Part shown: positions 1-6,594 of the stretch, in pieces
Layout: each line of letters begins with the position of its first letter
Position numbering within the stretch: the stretch's first letter is position 1
DNA from: Flavobacteriaceae bacterium
Lineage (GTDB): Bacteria; Bacteroidota; Bacteroidia; Flavobacteriales; Flavobacteriaceae
Assembly (NCBI GenBank): GCA_023301205.1
Contig: JALZVC010000186.1
Span: 1-14,411, forward strand
Direction: 5' to 3'
Length of the DNA: 14,411 nt
The notes under the pieces: generated by a model
The model's input: only the letters and a program-made list of their open reading frames with translations
Database searches by the model: none
Told to the model about the DNA's origin: nothing
Position numbers and translations under genes: made by a program

Positions 1-191
1 CTTTGTTTTTCATTAAAGACATCAAGTAATATTCCGCGTCCGTTAGGATGACCACTTGTAAACTGTTGCGCATTCTGGATATTGATATCTCCAATGGTCA
101 AAAAAAGCTTTTCTGCATCACTTTTATCTAACAAATATTTAATTAAACTTGTAGCAGAGCGCCCTGCGCCTATTATTAAAATGTTTCTCAT
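1..191 (-). CDS. Saccharopine dehydrogenase-like protein, N-terminal part (cut by window edge)
   Basis: Reading leftward from an ATG at 191-189, the frame stays open for 63 codons to the window edge, so only the N-terminus is present. It starts with MRNILIIGAGRSATSLIKYL, a Rossmann beta-alpha-beta unit with a GxGxxxxxL dinucleotide-binding loop at residues 8-16, followed by an acidic residue at the end of the second strand (about residue 36). This matches the opening of the saccharopine dehydrogenase / lysine-ketoglutarate reductase-like oxidoreductases common in Flavobacteriaceae, which bind NAD(P) and are usually linked to lysine degradation. The substrate cannot be inferred from this fragment. 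A weak promoter-like TATTTTCG lies at 241-234 on the same strand. The gene is divergent from the DUF423 gene. The family call rests on overall resemblance of the N-terminus; another Rossmann oxidoreductase is possible. Confidence 0.7.
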   Translation of the reverse strand, partial: MRNILIIGAGRSATSLIKYLLDKSDAEKLFLTIGDINIQNAQQFTSGHPNGRGILLDVFNEKQ

Positions 192-270
192 TTAATGGGT
201 TTTGGTTATCTTTATGAAGTGAAAAGTGTCTCACGAAAATACTAAAATCACTGCGTAGAAAGTAACAAAA

Positions 271-654
271 ATGAACAAAAAAATAGTAGTCACGGCAGCT
301 TTTCTAGTTGCCATAACAATTGCAATAGGTGCTTTTGGAGCACATGGACTTAAAAAACTAGTAGATGCTGCGTCATTGGCAAGTTTTGAAGCAGGAGTGC
401 GTTATCAAATGTACCACGCCCTTGCGTTATTTGTAATAGGGCTCACTCCCTTTATTTCTGAAAAGTTAAAGCGTCGTGTATCTTGGCTTTTTATTTTAGG
501 GATTTTATTATTCTCAGGTTCCATCTATTTTTTATCCTTACAAGACGTTTTGCCTTTTTCTGTAAAAGGAATTGCATTCTTGACCCCATTAGGCGGTTTG
601 CTCTTTATCGTTGGATGGGTAATGCTAGCTATTGGTGTGTTACGAAGCAAATAG
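271..654 (+). CDS. DUF423 family small membrane protein (YgdD-like)
   Basis: This 127-residue protein is almost entirely hydrophobic, with about four membrane segments near residues 5-25, 46-62, 70-89 and 99-124. Visible DUF423 hallmarks are GAFGAHGL at residues 20-27, YQMYHALAL at 45-53, FSGSIY at 81-86 and a PLGG turn at 106-109 before the last helix. The length is normal for the family, which includes Escherichia coli YgdD. These are inner-membrane proteins of unknown biochemical role. The ATG at 271 is preceded by an A-rich stretch, usual for Bacteroidota starts. The gene looks like a single transcription unit: its left neighbour is divergent, and pckA follows after about 150 bases with its own promoter. 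No frameshift or truncation is seen. Confidence 0.85.
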   Translation: MNKKIVVTAAFLVAITIAIGAFGAHGLKKLVDAASLASFEAGVRYQMYHALALFVIGLTPFISEKLKRRVSWLFILGILLFSGSIYFLSLQDVLPFSVKGIAFLTPLGGLLFIVGWVMLAIGVLRSK

Positions 655-775
655 TCAATCGAGAAAATTTCCGAAGCAATTGTAATTTTATAGTAGGAGA
701 GAGAAATTATAATATTTATTAACAATCTCCCTTGATAATTAAGATAATTTAAGCAAAAGTGTATCGCTATTTTGT

Positions 776-783
776 TATTTTTG
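776..783 (+). promoter_or_regulatory. Bacteroidota-type -7 box upstream of pckA
   Basis: TATTTTTG matches all fixed positions of the Bacteroidota sigma factor consensus TAnnTTTG. It ends 22 bases before the pckA start, implying a short 5' leader of about 15 bases. No good -33 TTG was found at the expected distance, so the call rests on the -7 box alone. Confidence 0.5.
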
Positions 784-805
784 TAATGCAACAATTATAA
801 AATGT

Positions 806-2416
806 ATGATGGCCCAAAACCACACTACTAAAACGATTTCTTTAAATCAATATGGCATTAAAAATGCCGAAGTTCACTACCAGCTTTCTTCAAAAGCACT
901 TCACGACGAGACAATTAATAAAGGACAAGGAAAAGAAGCCGATAACGGAGCGCTTGCTATCAATACAGGCGAATTTACTGGTCGTTCTCCTATGGACAGA
1001 TTTCTTGTTAAAGATGAAGTGACTAAAGATAAAGTGTGGTGGGGAGATATTAATATACCGTTTGACGCAGATAAATTTGACGCGCTTTATAATAAAGTGA
1101 CAGACTATCTTTCTGAAAAAGAACTATACGTGCGTGATAGTTATGCTTGTGCGGATATGGACTATAAACTAAACATACGAGTGATCAATGAATTCCCTTG
1201 GTCAAATATGTTTGCGTATAACATGTTTTTACGTCCTACAGAACAAGAATTAGAAGGTTTTGATCCAGAGTGGGTTATTATTAACGCTCCAGGTTTTATG
1301 GCAGACGCTGCTGTAGACGGAACGCGACAACATAACTTTGCTATTTTAAATTTCACCAAAAAGATTGCTTTAATTGGTGGTACTGGTTATACTGGTGAAA
1401 TTAAAAAAGGAATTTTCTCTGCGCTTAATTTTATTCTTCCGGTAGAAAAGAACACGTTGCCTATGCATTGCTCGGCAAATGTGGGAGAGAATGGCGAAAC
1501 AGCTATTTTCTTTGGCCTTTCTGGAACAGGTAAAACGACGCTTTCTGCAGATCCAGCACGAAAATTAATAGGTGATGACGAACACGGATGGACATCAGAA
1601 AACACCATTTTTAATTTTGAAGGTGGTTGTTATGCAAAAGTGATTAACCTTTCAAAAGAAAACGAACCTGATATTTATGGAGCTATTAAGCCAGGCGCAA
1701 TCCTGGAAAATGTAGTGATGGATAAAAATGGAGCAGTAGATTTTGCTGATATAAGTATTACTCAAAATACACGGGTAAGTTATCCAATTGATCATATTGA
1801 AAATATTAAAAGTCCTTCTGTAGGGAAGAATCCTAAAAACATATTTTTCTTAACGGCAGATGCTTTTGGTGTTTTGCCTCCTATCTCTAAACTTACTCCG
1901 GGACAAGCAGCTTATCACTTTATAAGTGGGTATACTGCAAAAGTTGCGGGTACTGAAGCAGGAGTTACAGAGCCAAAACCAAGTTTTTCAGCTTGTTTTG
2001 GAGCTCCTTTTATGCCATTACATCCTACCAAGTATGCTGAGATGCTAAGTGAAAAAATGAAGGAGACGGGTGTAAATGTTTGGTTGGTAAATACAGGCTG
2101 GACTGGAGGTCCTTATGGTATAGGAACTAGAATGAAGTTGAAGTATACAAGAGCAATGATAACCGCTGCAATGGATGGAAGTCTTGATGCTGCAAACGAA
2201 GGCGAGTATCATACACATTCTATATTTGGACTAGATCAACCTAGAACTTGTCCTAATGTGCCAACGAGTGTGTTAAGTCCTAGAAAATCTTGGAATAACG
2301 ATAAAGGGTACTACGAAACTGCCCATAAATTAGCAGATTCTTTTAAGGAGAACTTTAAGCAGTTTGAAGAATACGCAAATGAAGAGATTTTAGCAGGTGG
2401 GCCACCAAGGGTTTAA
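806..2416 (+). CDS. pckA: Phosphoenolpyruvate carboxykinase (ATP)
   Basis: This enzyme catalyses oxaloacetate + ATP to phosphoenolpyruvate + ADP + CO2, the first committed step of gluconeogenesis from TCA intermediates, in the cytoplasm. The 536 residues match the usual length of the ATP-dependent family (about 530-540). Visible motifs are TGRSP at 58-62 with the substrate-binding Arg60, the P-loop GLSGTGKTT at 237-245, the metal/nucleotide-binding segment IGDDEHGW at 255-262, and the conserved block around TADAFGVLPP. The P-loop and this arrangement fit the ATP form, not the GTP form. Two adjacent ATGs (806 and 809) could start the protein; the difference is one methionine. A full-consensus -7 box lies just upstream and a strong hairpin terminator lies 16 bases after the stop, so the gene is probably monocistronic. 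The sequence looks intact. Confidence 0.98.
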   Translation: MMAQNHTTKTISLNQYGIKNAEVHYQLSSKALHDETINKGQGKEADNGALAINTGEFTGRSPMDRFLVKDEVTKDKVWWGDINIPFDADKFDALYNKVTDYLSEKELYVRDSYACADMDYKLNIRVINEFPWSNMFAYNMFLRPTEQELEGFDPEWVIINAPGFMADAAVDGTRQHNFAILNFTKKIALIGGTGYTGEIKKGIFSALNFILPVEKNTLPMHCSANVGENGETAIFFGLSGTGKTTLSADPARKLIGDDEHGWTSENTIFNFEGGCYAKVINLSKENEPDIYGAIKPGAILENVVMDKNGAVDFADISITQNTRVSYPIDHIENIKSPSVGKNPKNIFFLTADAFGVLPPISKLTPGQAAYHFISGYTAKVAGTEAGVTEPKPSFSACFGAPFMPLHPTKYAEMLSEKMKETGVNVWLVNTGWTGGPYGIGTRMKLKYTRAMITAAMDGSLDAANEGEYHTHSIFGLDQPRTCPNVPTSVLSPRKSWNNDKGYYETAHKLADSFKENFKQFEEYANEEILAGGPPRV

Positions 2417-2432
2417 TGTCTAAACGATTTAA

Positions 2433-2472
2433 ATACAAAAAGAGCTGAATGTAAATTCAGCTCTTTTTGTAT
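2433..2472. terminator. Bidirectional intrinsic terminator between pckA and hemD
   Basis: A perfect 18-bp inverted repeat (arms 2433-2450 and 2455-2472) flanks a 4-base loop GTAA. The stem core is AAAAAGAGCTGAAT paired with ATTCAGCTCTTTTT. Each strand therefore reads a G/C-containing stem followed by a T-run, so it can stop transcription from both sides. It sits 16 bases after the pckA stop and 19 bases after the hemD stop. Confidence 0.92.
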
Positions 2473-2491
2473 ATTAGGATATTGTGTACGG

Positions 2492-3238
2492 CTACTTTTT
2501 GTTATGGTCTTTTATAAATTTCTCTAATGCCATTGTCATCGATGGTGTCTCTGGCGTTGGTGCTTTAATGTCAACGCGAAGCCCACTTTCTACAGCGGCT
2601 TTAACTGTAGTATTTCCAAAAACAGCAATTTTAGTGTTGTTTTGTTTAAAGTCTGGAAAATTGTGTAATAAGGATTCTATGCCACTTGGGCTAAAGAAAA
2701 CAAGAATGTCATAAAATACATCTCTCAAATCACTCAAGTCACTAATAACTGTTTTGTATAGAGTAGCTTGTTTCCAGGAAACCTTTAACTCGTTTAATAC
2801 CTTAGGCACTTCTTCTTTTAATTTGTCTGTAGAAGGTAATAAGAATTTTTCGTTCTTGTATTTTTTAATCAATGGAGAAAGCTCGGTAAAGGTGCGCTTT
2901 CCAACATATATTTTGCGTTTTCTGTACACCACGTATTTCTGAAGATAGAAAGCAACGGCTTCACTCTGGCAAAAATACTTCATCGTATCTGGTACTTTAT
3001 AGCGAAGTTCATCTGCGATTCTAAAGTAATGATCAACGGCGTTTCTGCTTGTAAGAATAATTGCAGTGTAATCATTGAGATCCACTTTTTGATTGCGTAC
3101 TTCTTTTCCTGGCACACTTTCTACGTGTATAAAGGGAACGAAGTCAATTTTCACCTTTTGTCTGTCAATTAAGTCAAAATAAGGAGAGTTTTCGACCTTA
3201 GGTTCAGGCTGAGAAACTAAAATAGTTTTCATTTTCAT
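2492..3238 (-). CDS. hemD: Uroporphyrinogen-III synthase
   Basis: HemD closes and inverts ring D of hydroxymethylbilane to give uroporphyrinogen III, the branch point to haem, sirohaem and cobalamin. The 248-residue length suits the single-domain enzyme. The family is poorly conserved, but several signs fit: the opening KTILVSQPEPK, the central TSRNAVDHYF segment (like the ILTSxNAVxxf strand-helix of HemD), the FFSPSGIESL segment near residue 183, and the later IAVFGNTTVKAA segment (the family's vvaIGxxTaxal element). ATG at 3238 is followed by a second in-frame ATG two codons on, and either could be used. The DUF4271 gene lies 24 bases upstream on the same strand, so the two are probably cotranscribed. 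A possible extra promoter lies at 3319-3312. No other haem gene is in the window. Confidence 0.88.
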   Translation of the reverse strand: MKMKTILVSQPEPKVENSPYFDLIDRQKVKIDFVPFIHVESVPGKEVRNQKVDLNDYTAIILTSRNAVDHYFRIADELRYKVPDTMKYFCQSEAVAFYLQKYVVYRKRKIYVGKRTFTELSPLIKKYKNEKFLLPSTDKLKEEVPKVLNELKVSWKQATLYKTVISDLSDLRDVFYDILVFFSPSGIESLLHNFPDFKQNNTKIAVFGNTTVKAAVESGLRVDIKAPTPETPSMTMALEKFIKDHNKK

Positions 3239-3262
3239 ACACGGTTTATTTTTCCTTTATTG

Positions 3263-3916
3263 CTACGTTACTACTTTATATAGAATAACATAGGGTGCAA
3301 TTTCGAGAGCGCAAAGATACAAAATAAAATATAAGAAGTGTGGAATTAAGATATTTCGGAAATTTTTATAACTCAAGACTAAGCCAAAGCCATTAAAAGC
3401 TAGGATGAAGCCCAGAATAATAAGAAGTACTGTAGCGTTTGATCCCAACGAATAGACGATTATAATGTTAAAGACAAGCACAAAAAACCCAATATAATTT
3501 CTATACGTCAATTTTTGATACAAATATTGATCGATAAGGCGCTCCATATTAAAGATGTTTCCTATTATTTTTTCAATAAATAACTTGAATCCGATAAATA
3601 CAAAATACACTGCACATATCTGCGTATAGAGAAGCCAAGGACTCTCTTTTGCATTATAGCCTACTTCGATTAATATTAAGTATATAAAAAAGGATATAGA
3701 AAATAACTGTATGGCAAACAACAATATGTTAAATCCGTGTGCCAGAGCATAGTCCTTCCCTTGAACTAAAAAATATTTATTATTAATGGGCAAATAAATG
3801 AACTCGTCAAAACGTTTAGGGTATAGTAATTTTGCGATAGCCATAAAAAGGATGCAGCCCAGAAAAACGAGCGTAATCCAGTCGGTCAAGATGTTATGTC
3901 GTTCTAAAAAATCCAA
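3263..3916 (-). CDS. DUF4271 domain integral membrane protein
   Basis: This 217-residue protein has about six predicted membrane segments (near 12-30, 60-84, 95-118, 140-156, 162-182 and 190-212). It resembles DUF4271, a Bacteroidota family of unknown function often placed next to hemD, as here. The C-terminal block NFRNILIPHFLYFILYLCAL, followed by EIAP, is the most family-like part. The start is unusual. A TAA at 3928-3926 closes the frame upstream and the first in-frame start is TTG at 3916-3914. The only nearby ATG (3920-3918) is in another frame and reaches a stop after eight codons. The next in-frame ATG (residue 25) would remove the first helix, so TTG is preferred. A near-consensus -7 box (TACCTTTA, 3941-3934) lies just upstream. 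Transcription probably continues into hemD. Confidence 0.82.
   Translation of the reverse strand: MDFLERHNILTDWITLVFLGCILFMAIAKLLYPKRFDEFIYLPINNKYFLVQGKDYALAHGFNILLFAIQLFSISFFIYLILIEVGYNAKESPWLLYTQICAVYFVFIGFKLFIEKIIGNIFNMERLIDQYLYQKLTYRNYIGFFVLVFNIIIVYSLGSNATVLLIILGFILAFNGFGLVLSYKNFRNILIPHFLYFILYLCALEIAPYVILYKVVT
3312..3319 (-). promoter_or_regulatory. Possible internal promoter for hemD (-7 box TATCTTTG)
   Basis: Read on the minus strand, TATCTTTG is a full match to TAnnTTTG. It lies within the last 60 bases of the DUF4271 gene, about 70 bases before the hemD start, so hemD may have its own transcript as well as read-through. The bases also encode part of the conserved YLCALE segment, so the match may be coincidental. 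No -33 TTG is at the right distance. Confidence 0.3.
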
Positions 3917-3933
3917 ACATTTCTTTTAAGTGA

Positions 3934-3941
3934 TAAAGGTA
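3934..3941 (-). promoter_or_regulatory. Probable -7 box for the DUF4271-hemD unit
   Basis: On the minus strand this reads TACCTTTA, seven of eight positions counted against TAnnTTTG (the final G is A). It ends 17 bases before the proposed TTG start at 3916. The position supports a start at or near 3916 and leaves a very short leader. No -33 element was recognised. Confidence 0.4.
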
Positions 3942-4007
3942 CAAGAATGCGATGTAAAAGTATTGGCTAAACCTATGGATATAGATAATAATTTCGGTTA
4001 AAAAAAG

Positions 4008-4015
4008 TACCTTTG
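4008..4015 (+). promoter_or_regulatory. Promoter -7 box for the GT2-pyrC-DUF4296 operon
   Basis: TACCTTTG is a full match to TAnnTTTG. Only six bases separate it from the ATG at 4022, so transcription would begin at or within a few bases of the start codon. This argues against the in-frame TTG at 4013, which lies inside the box, and suggests a leaderless or near-leaderless mRNA. Confidence 0.6.
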
Positions 4016-4021
4016 TACCTT

Positions 4022-4762
4022 ATGAGCAGCACCTCTAATGCGGTAATAATTGTACCTACCTATAATGAGATTGAGAACATTGATAGGCTCGTGCGCAATG
4101 TGTTTTCACTACAACGGGAGTTTCATATATTAGTGGTAGATGACAACTCGCCAGACGGTACTGCAAATAAAATAGAAGAGCTGATAAAGATTTATCCAGA
4201 CAGATTACATCTGCTTCAGCGTAAAAAGAAATTAGGATTAGGGACAGCGTATATTTCTGGTTTTAGGTGGGCTTTAGCGCGGACATACGGTTATGTTTTT
4301 GAGATGGACGCAGATTTTTCGCACAACCCTAATGATTTAATACGTCTGTATAATGCGTGCTATCGCGATGGGAACGATTTAGCCATTGGGTCTCGCTATG
4401 TGACGGGAGTAAATGTGGTAAACTGGCCAATGAGTAGGGTTTTGTTGTCTTGGGGAGCGTCAAAATATGTTCGTTTTATAACACGTATGAACATTCACGA
4501 TACGACCGCTGGGTTTATTTGTTATCGAAGAGCTGTCTTAGAAAAAATAGACTTAGATCAGATTCAGTTTATGGGCTATGCTTTTCAAATAGAGATGAAA
4601 TTCAAGGCACACTTAAGTAAATTTAAAATAATAGAAGTACCTGTAATATTTACAGATAGAACAAAAGGAGAGTCAAAAATGAGCTCAGGGATTATTTCCG
4701 AAGCTATTTTTGGAGTTTTAAAAATGAAGATAAAAAGTCTTTTTAATCAATACGATATTTAA
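4022..4762 (+). CDS. GT2 glycosyltransferase, polyprenol-phosphate mannosyltransferase-like
   Basis: This 246-residue GT-A fold enzyme probably moves a sugar, typically mannose from GDP-mannose, onto a polyprenyl phosphate at the cytoplasmic face of the membrane. It resembles eukaryotic/archaeal Dpm1. The N-terminal VIIVPTYNEIENI (8-20), the nucleotide-sugar motif DDNSPDGT (40-47), GLGTAYISGF (72-81), the metal-binding DAD (96-98) and DTTAGFICYRR (160-170) are all family features. There is no C-terminal GtrA-like membrane domain, so this is the short, peripheral form. Donor and acceptor are inferred from the family and could differ (for example glucose). The ATG at 4022 was chosen because an upstream TTG at 4013 lies in the promoter. 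The stop overlaps the next start by one base (TAATG), so translation with pyrC is probably coupled. Confidence 0.88.
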   Translation: MSSTSNAVIIVPTYNEIENIDRLVRNVFSLQREFHILVVDDNSPDGTANKIEELIKIYPDRLHLLQRKKKLGLGTAYISGFRWALARTYGYVFEMDADFSHNPNDLIRLYNACYRDGNDLAIGSRYVTGVNVVNWPMSRVLLSWGASKYVRFITRMNIHDTTAGFICYRRAVLEKIDLDQIQFMGYAFQIEMKFKAHLSKFKIIEVPVIFTDRTKGESKMSSGIISEAIFGVLKMKIKSLFNQYDI

Positions 4763-6102
4763 TGAGTGGCTATTTAATAAAGAATGCAAACATTGTTAAT
4801 GAAGGTAAAATTGTTACAGGAGACTTACTAATAGAAGGTGACTGCATTGCTCAAATAGGACAAAGCATAAGTGTAAAAAATAGTACAACGCAGGTGATTG
4901 ATGCAGATGGTCATTATTTAATACCAGGTATGATTGATGACCAAGTACATTTTAGAGAACCAGGATTAACCCATAAAGCGACTATTGCCACAGAATCTAA
5001 AACTGCGGTTGCAGGTGGGATTACTACTTTTATTGAGATGCCAAATACGGTACCACAAGCCACAACAATTGACTTGCTGGAAGATAAATTTGCTATTGCA
5101 GCCAAAGACTCTTGGGCGAACTATAGTTTTATGTTTGGCGGTACGAACGATAATCTTGAAGAGATTTTAAAAGTAGACCCCAAAAAAGTCGCTGGGTTAA
5201 AGATTTTTCTGGGTTCATCAACAGGAAATATGTTGGTGGATGATCCTAAAACATTAGAAGGCATCTTCAGTAAAACTAATTTGCTTATCTCTGTGCACTG
5301 TGAAGATGAAGCAACCATCAAAAAAAATCTCGCTAAAGCAAAAGAAGAATTTGGTGATGATATTCCTATAGATCAACATCCTATCATTAGAAGTGAAGAA
5401 GCATGTTATATTTCATCTTCAAAGGCCATCGCTTTAGCTAAAAAGACAGGTGCGCGCCTACATGTGTTCCATTTGTCTACGGGTAAAGAAACGGCACTTT
5501 TTAGCAATAAAAAAAAACTAAAGGATAAAAAGATAACTGCAGAGGTTTGTGTGCACCACTTATGGTTTACAGATAAAGATTATGCCACTAAAGGCACAAA
5601 AATTAAATGGAACCCCGCGGTTAAAACAGAAGAAGATCGTGAACAGTTATGGAAAGCACTCTTAGATGACAGGATAGATGTAATAGCAACAGATCACGCA
5701 CCACATACATTAGAAGAGAAATCGAATGGATATTTAACAGCACCATCTGGTGGGCCGTTAGTGCAACACGCAGTTGAAGCATTGTTTGAAATGCATCACA
5801 GAGGTAGAATCTCTGTAGAAAAGCTAGTGGAGAAAATGTCGCATAATCCAGCGATTCTATTTGAAATTAAAGATAGAGGTTATATCAAGGAAGGTTATAA
5901 AGCAGATTTAGTATTAATTAACCCCAATGCACCGTGGACGGTGAATAAGGATAATATTGATTATAAATGTGGTTGGTCTCCTTTTGAAGGTGCCACATTT
6001 AGATCTAGAATAACACATACTTTTGTGAATGGTACGCTCTGTTATGATAACGGGAAATATGGTGCGAAACCAAAAGCAGAACGAATCACGTTTAATAGAT
6101 AA
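4762..6102 (+). CDS. pyrC: Dihydroorotase (Bacteroidota-type, class I-like)
   Basis: This enzyme interconverts N-carbamoyl-aspartate and dihydroorotate, the third step of de novo pyrimidine synthesis. The 446 residues form an amidohydrolase TIM barrel. Visible active-site elements are the strand-1 motif QVHFREPG (61-68), the carbamylation-site Lys147 in GLKIFLGSSTGNML, His179 (SVHCED), His237 (HVFHLST) and Asp311 (ATDHAPH). The substrate-binding Arg65 and Asn95 (EMPNT) are present. The first metal ligand of the usual HxH motif is Gln61 instead of His; from memory the Porphyromonas gingivalis enzyme shows the same DDQVHFREPG, so this is probably a lineage trait and not decay. It shares one base with the GT2 gene before it and the DUF4296 gene after it, both as TAATG junctions. 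Allantoinase is a less likely alternative. Confidence 0.93.
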   Translation: MSGYLIKNANIVNEGKIVTGDLLIEGDCIAQIGQSISVKNSTTQVIDADGHYLIPGMIDDQVHFREPGLTHKATIATESKTAVAGGITTFIEMPNTVPQATTIDLLEDKFAIAAKDSWANYSFMFGGTNDNLEEILKVDPKKVAGLKIFLGSSTGNMLVDDPKTLEGIFSKTNLLISVHCEDEATIKKNLAKAKEEFGDDIPIDQHPIIRSEEACYISSSKAIALAKKTGARLHVFHLSTGKETALFSNKKKLKDKKITAEVCVHHLWFTDKDYATKGTKIKWNPAVKTEEDREQLWKALLDDRIDVIATDHAPHTLEEKSNGYLTAPSGGPLVQHAVEALFEMHHRGRISVEKLVEKMSHNPAILFEIKDRGYIKEGYKADLVLINPNAPWTVNKDNIDYKCGWSPFEGATFRSRITHTFVNGTLCYDNGKYGAKPKAERITFNR

Positions 6103-6557
6103 TGAAACTATATTCCCTCATAGCGATTCTAATCGTGGCAGTAAGTTGCCAAGATGTCAAGCTTCCAGAAAAACCGGAAAATTTGATCCCGGAAGGCAAG
6201 ATGATTGATGTGCTCACCGAGTTGTATCTTAGTAATGCAGTTCGTACAACTAATATTCGTAAAGCACGAGAAAGTGGTTACAAGCTAGATTCTATGTTGT
6301 ATAAAAAATTTGTTATTGACAGTTTGCAGTTTGTTAAAAGTCACGATTACTATTCTGCAGACATTGACGAATATGCAAAACTATTTGAAAAAGTAAAGGC
6401 GAAGTTAGAAATATTGAAAGTAGAGGCAGATTCATTAGGAGCGAAATACTATAGACGTCACTCTATTCGAGATTCATTGCGCAAGGATAGCTTGCGTGTT
6501 ATAGAACTTCAAAGGAGAGAAGATTCTATTGAAAATGAACAACCTAAAATAAAATAG
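6102..6557 (+). CDS. DUF4296 domain lipoprotein
   Basis: This 151-residue protein starts with a lipoprotein signal peptide, MKLYSLIAILIVAVSC, with the acylated cysteine predicted at residue 16, so it should be anchored in the cell envelope. The mature part begins with a proline-rich linker (KLPEKPENLIPEGK) and a helical region starting MIDVLTELYLSNA, which resembles DUF4296, a Bacteroidota family of unknown function. The last 40 residues are highly charged, rich in Arg, Asp, Glu and Ser (RRHSIRDSLRKDSLR), and likely helical. The start overlaps the pyrC stop by one base, making this the last gene of the GT2-pyrC operon; no clear terminator is visible in the 37 bases before the convergent epimerase gene. 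Its link to pyrimidine synthesis is only positional. Confidence 0.82.
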   Translation: MKLYSLIAILIVAVSCQDVKLPEKPENLIPEGKMIDVLTELYLSNAVRTTNIRKARESGYKLDSMLYKKFVIDSLQFVKSHDYYSADIDEYAKLFEKVKAKLEILKVEADSLGAKYYRRHSIRDSLRKDSLRVIELQRREDSIENEQPKIK

Positions 6558-6594
6558 GTCAAGAAATTAGTAGTGAAGTACAAGAACGATAATG

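Noticed and set aside
525..794. Minus-strand 89-codon frame across the DUF423 end and the gap before pckA
   Set aside because: It runs antisense to a real gene, has no family resemblance and no promoter-like box; its composition is that of AT-rich non-coding DNA.
4013..4021. TTG start at 4013 for the GT2 gene
   Set aside because: The TTG is part of the -7 box TACCTTTG, and the family start fits the ATG at 4022.
6558..6594. Terminator between the DUF4296 and epimerase genes
   Set aside because: No stable inverted repeat with a T-run was found in this 37-base gap.
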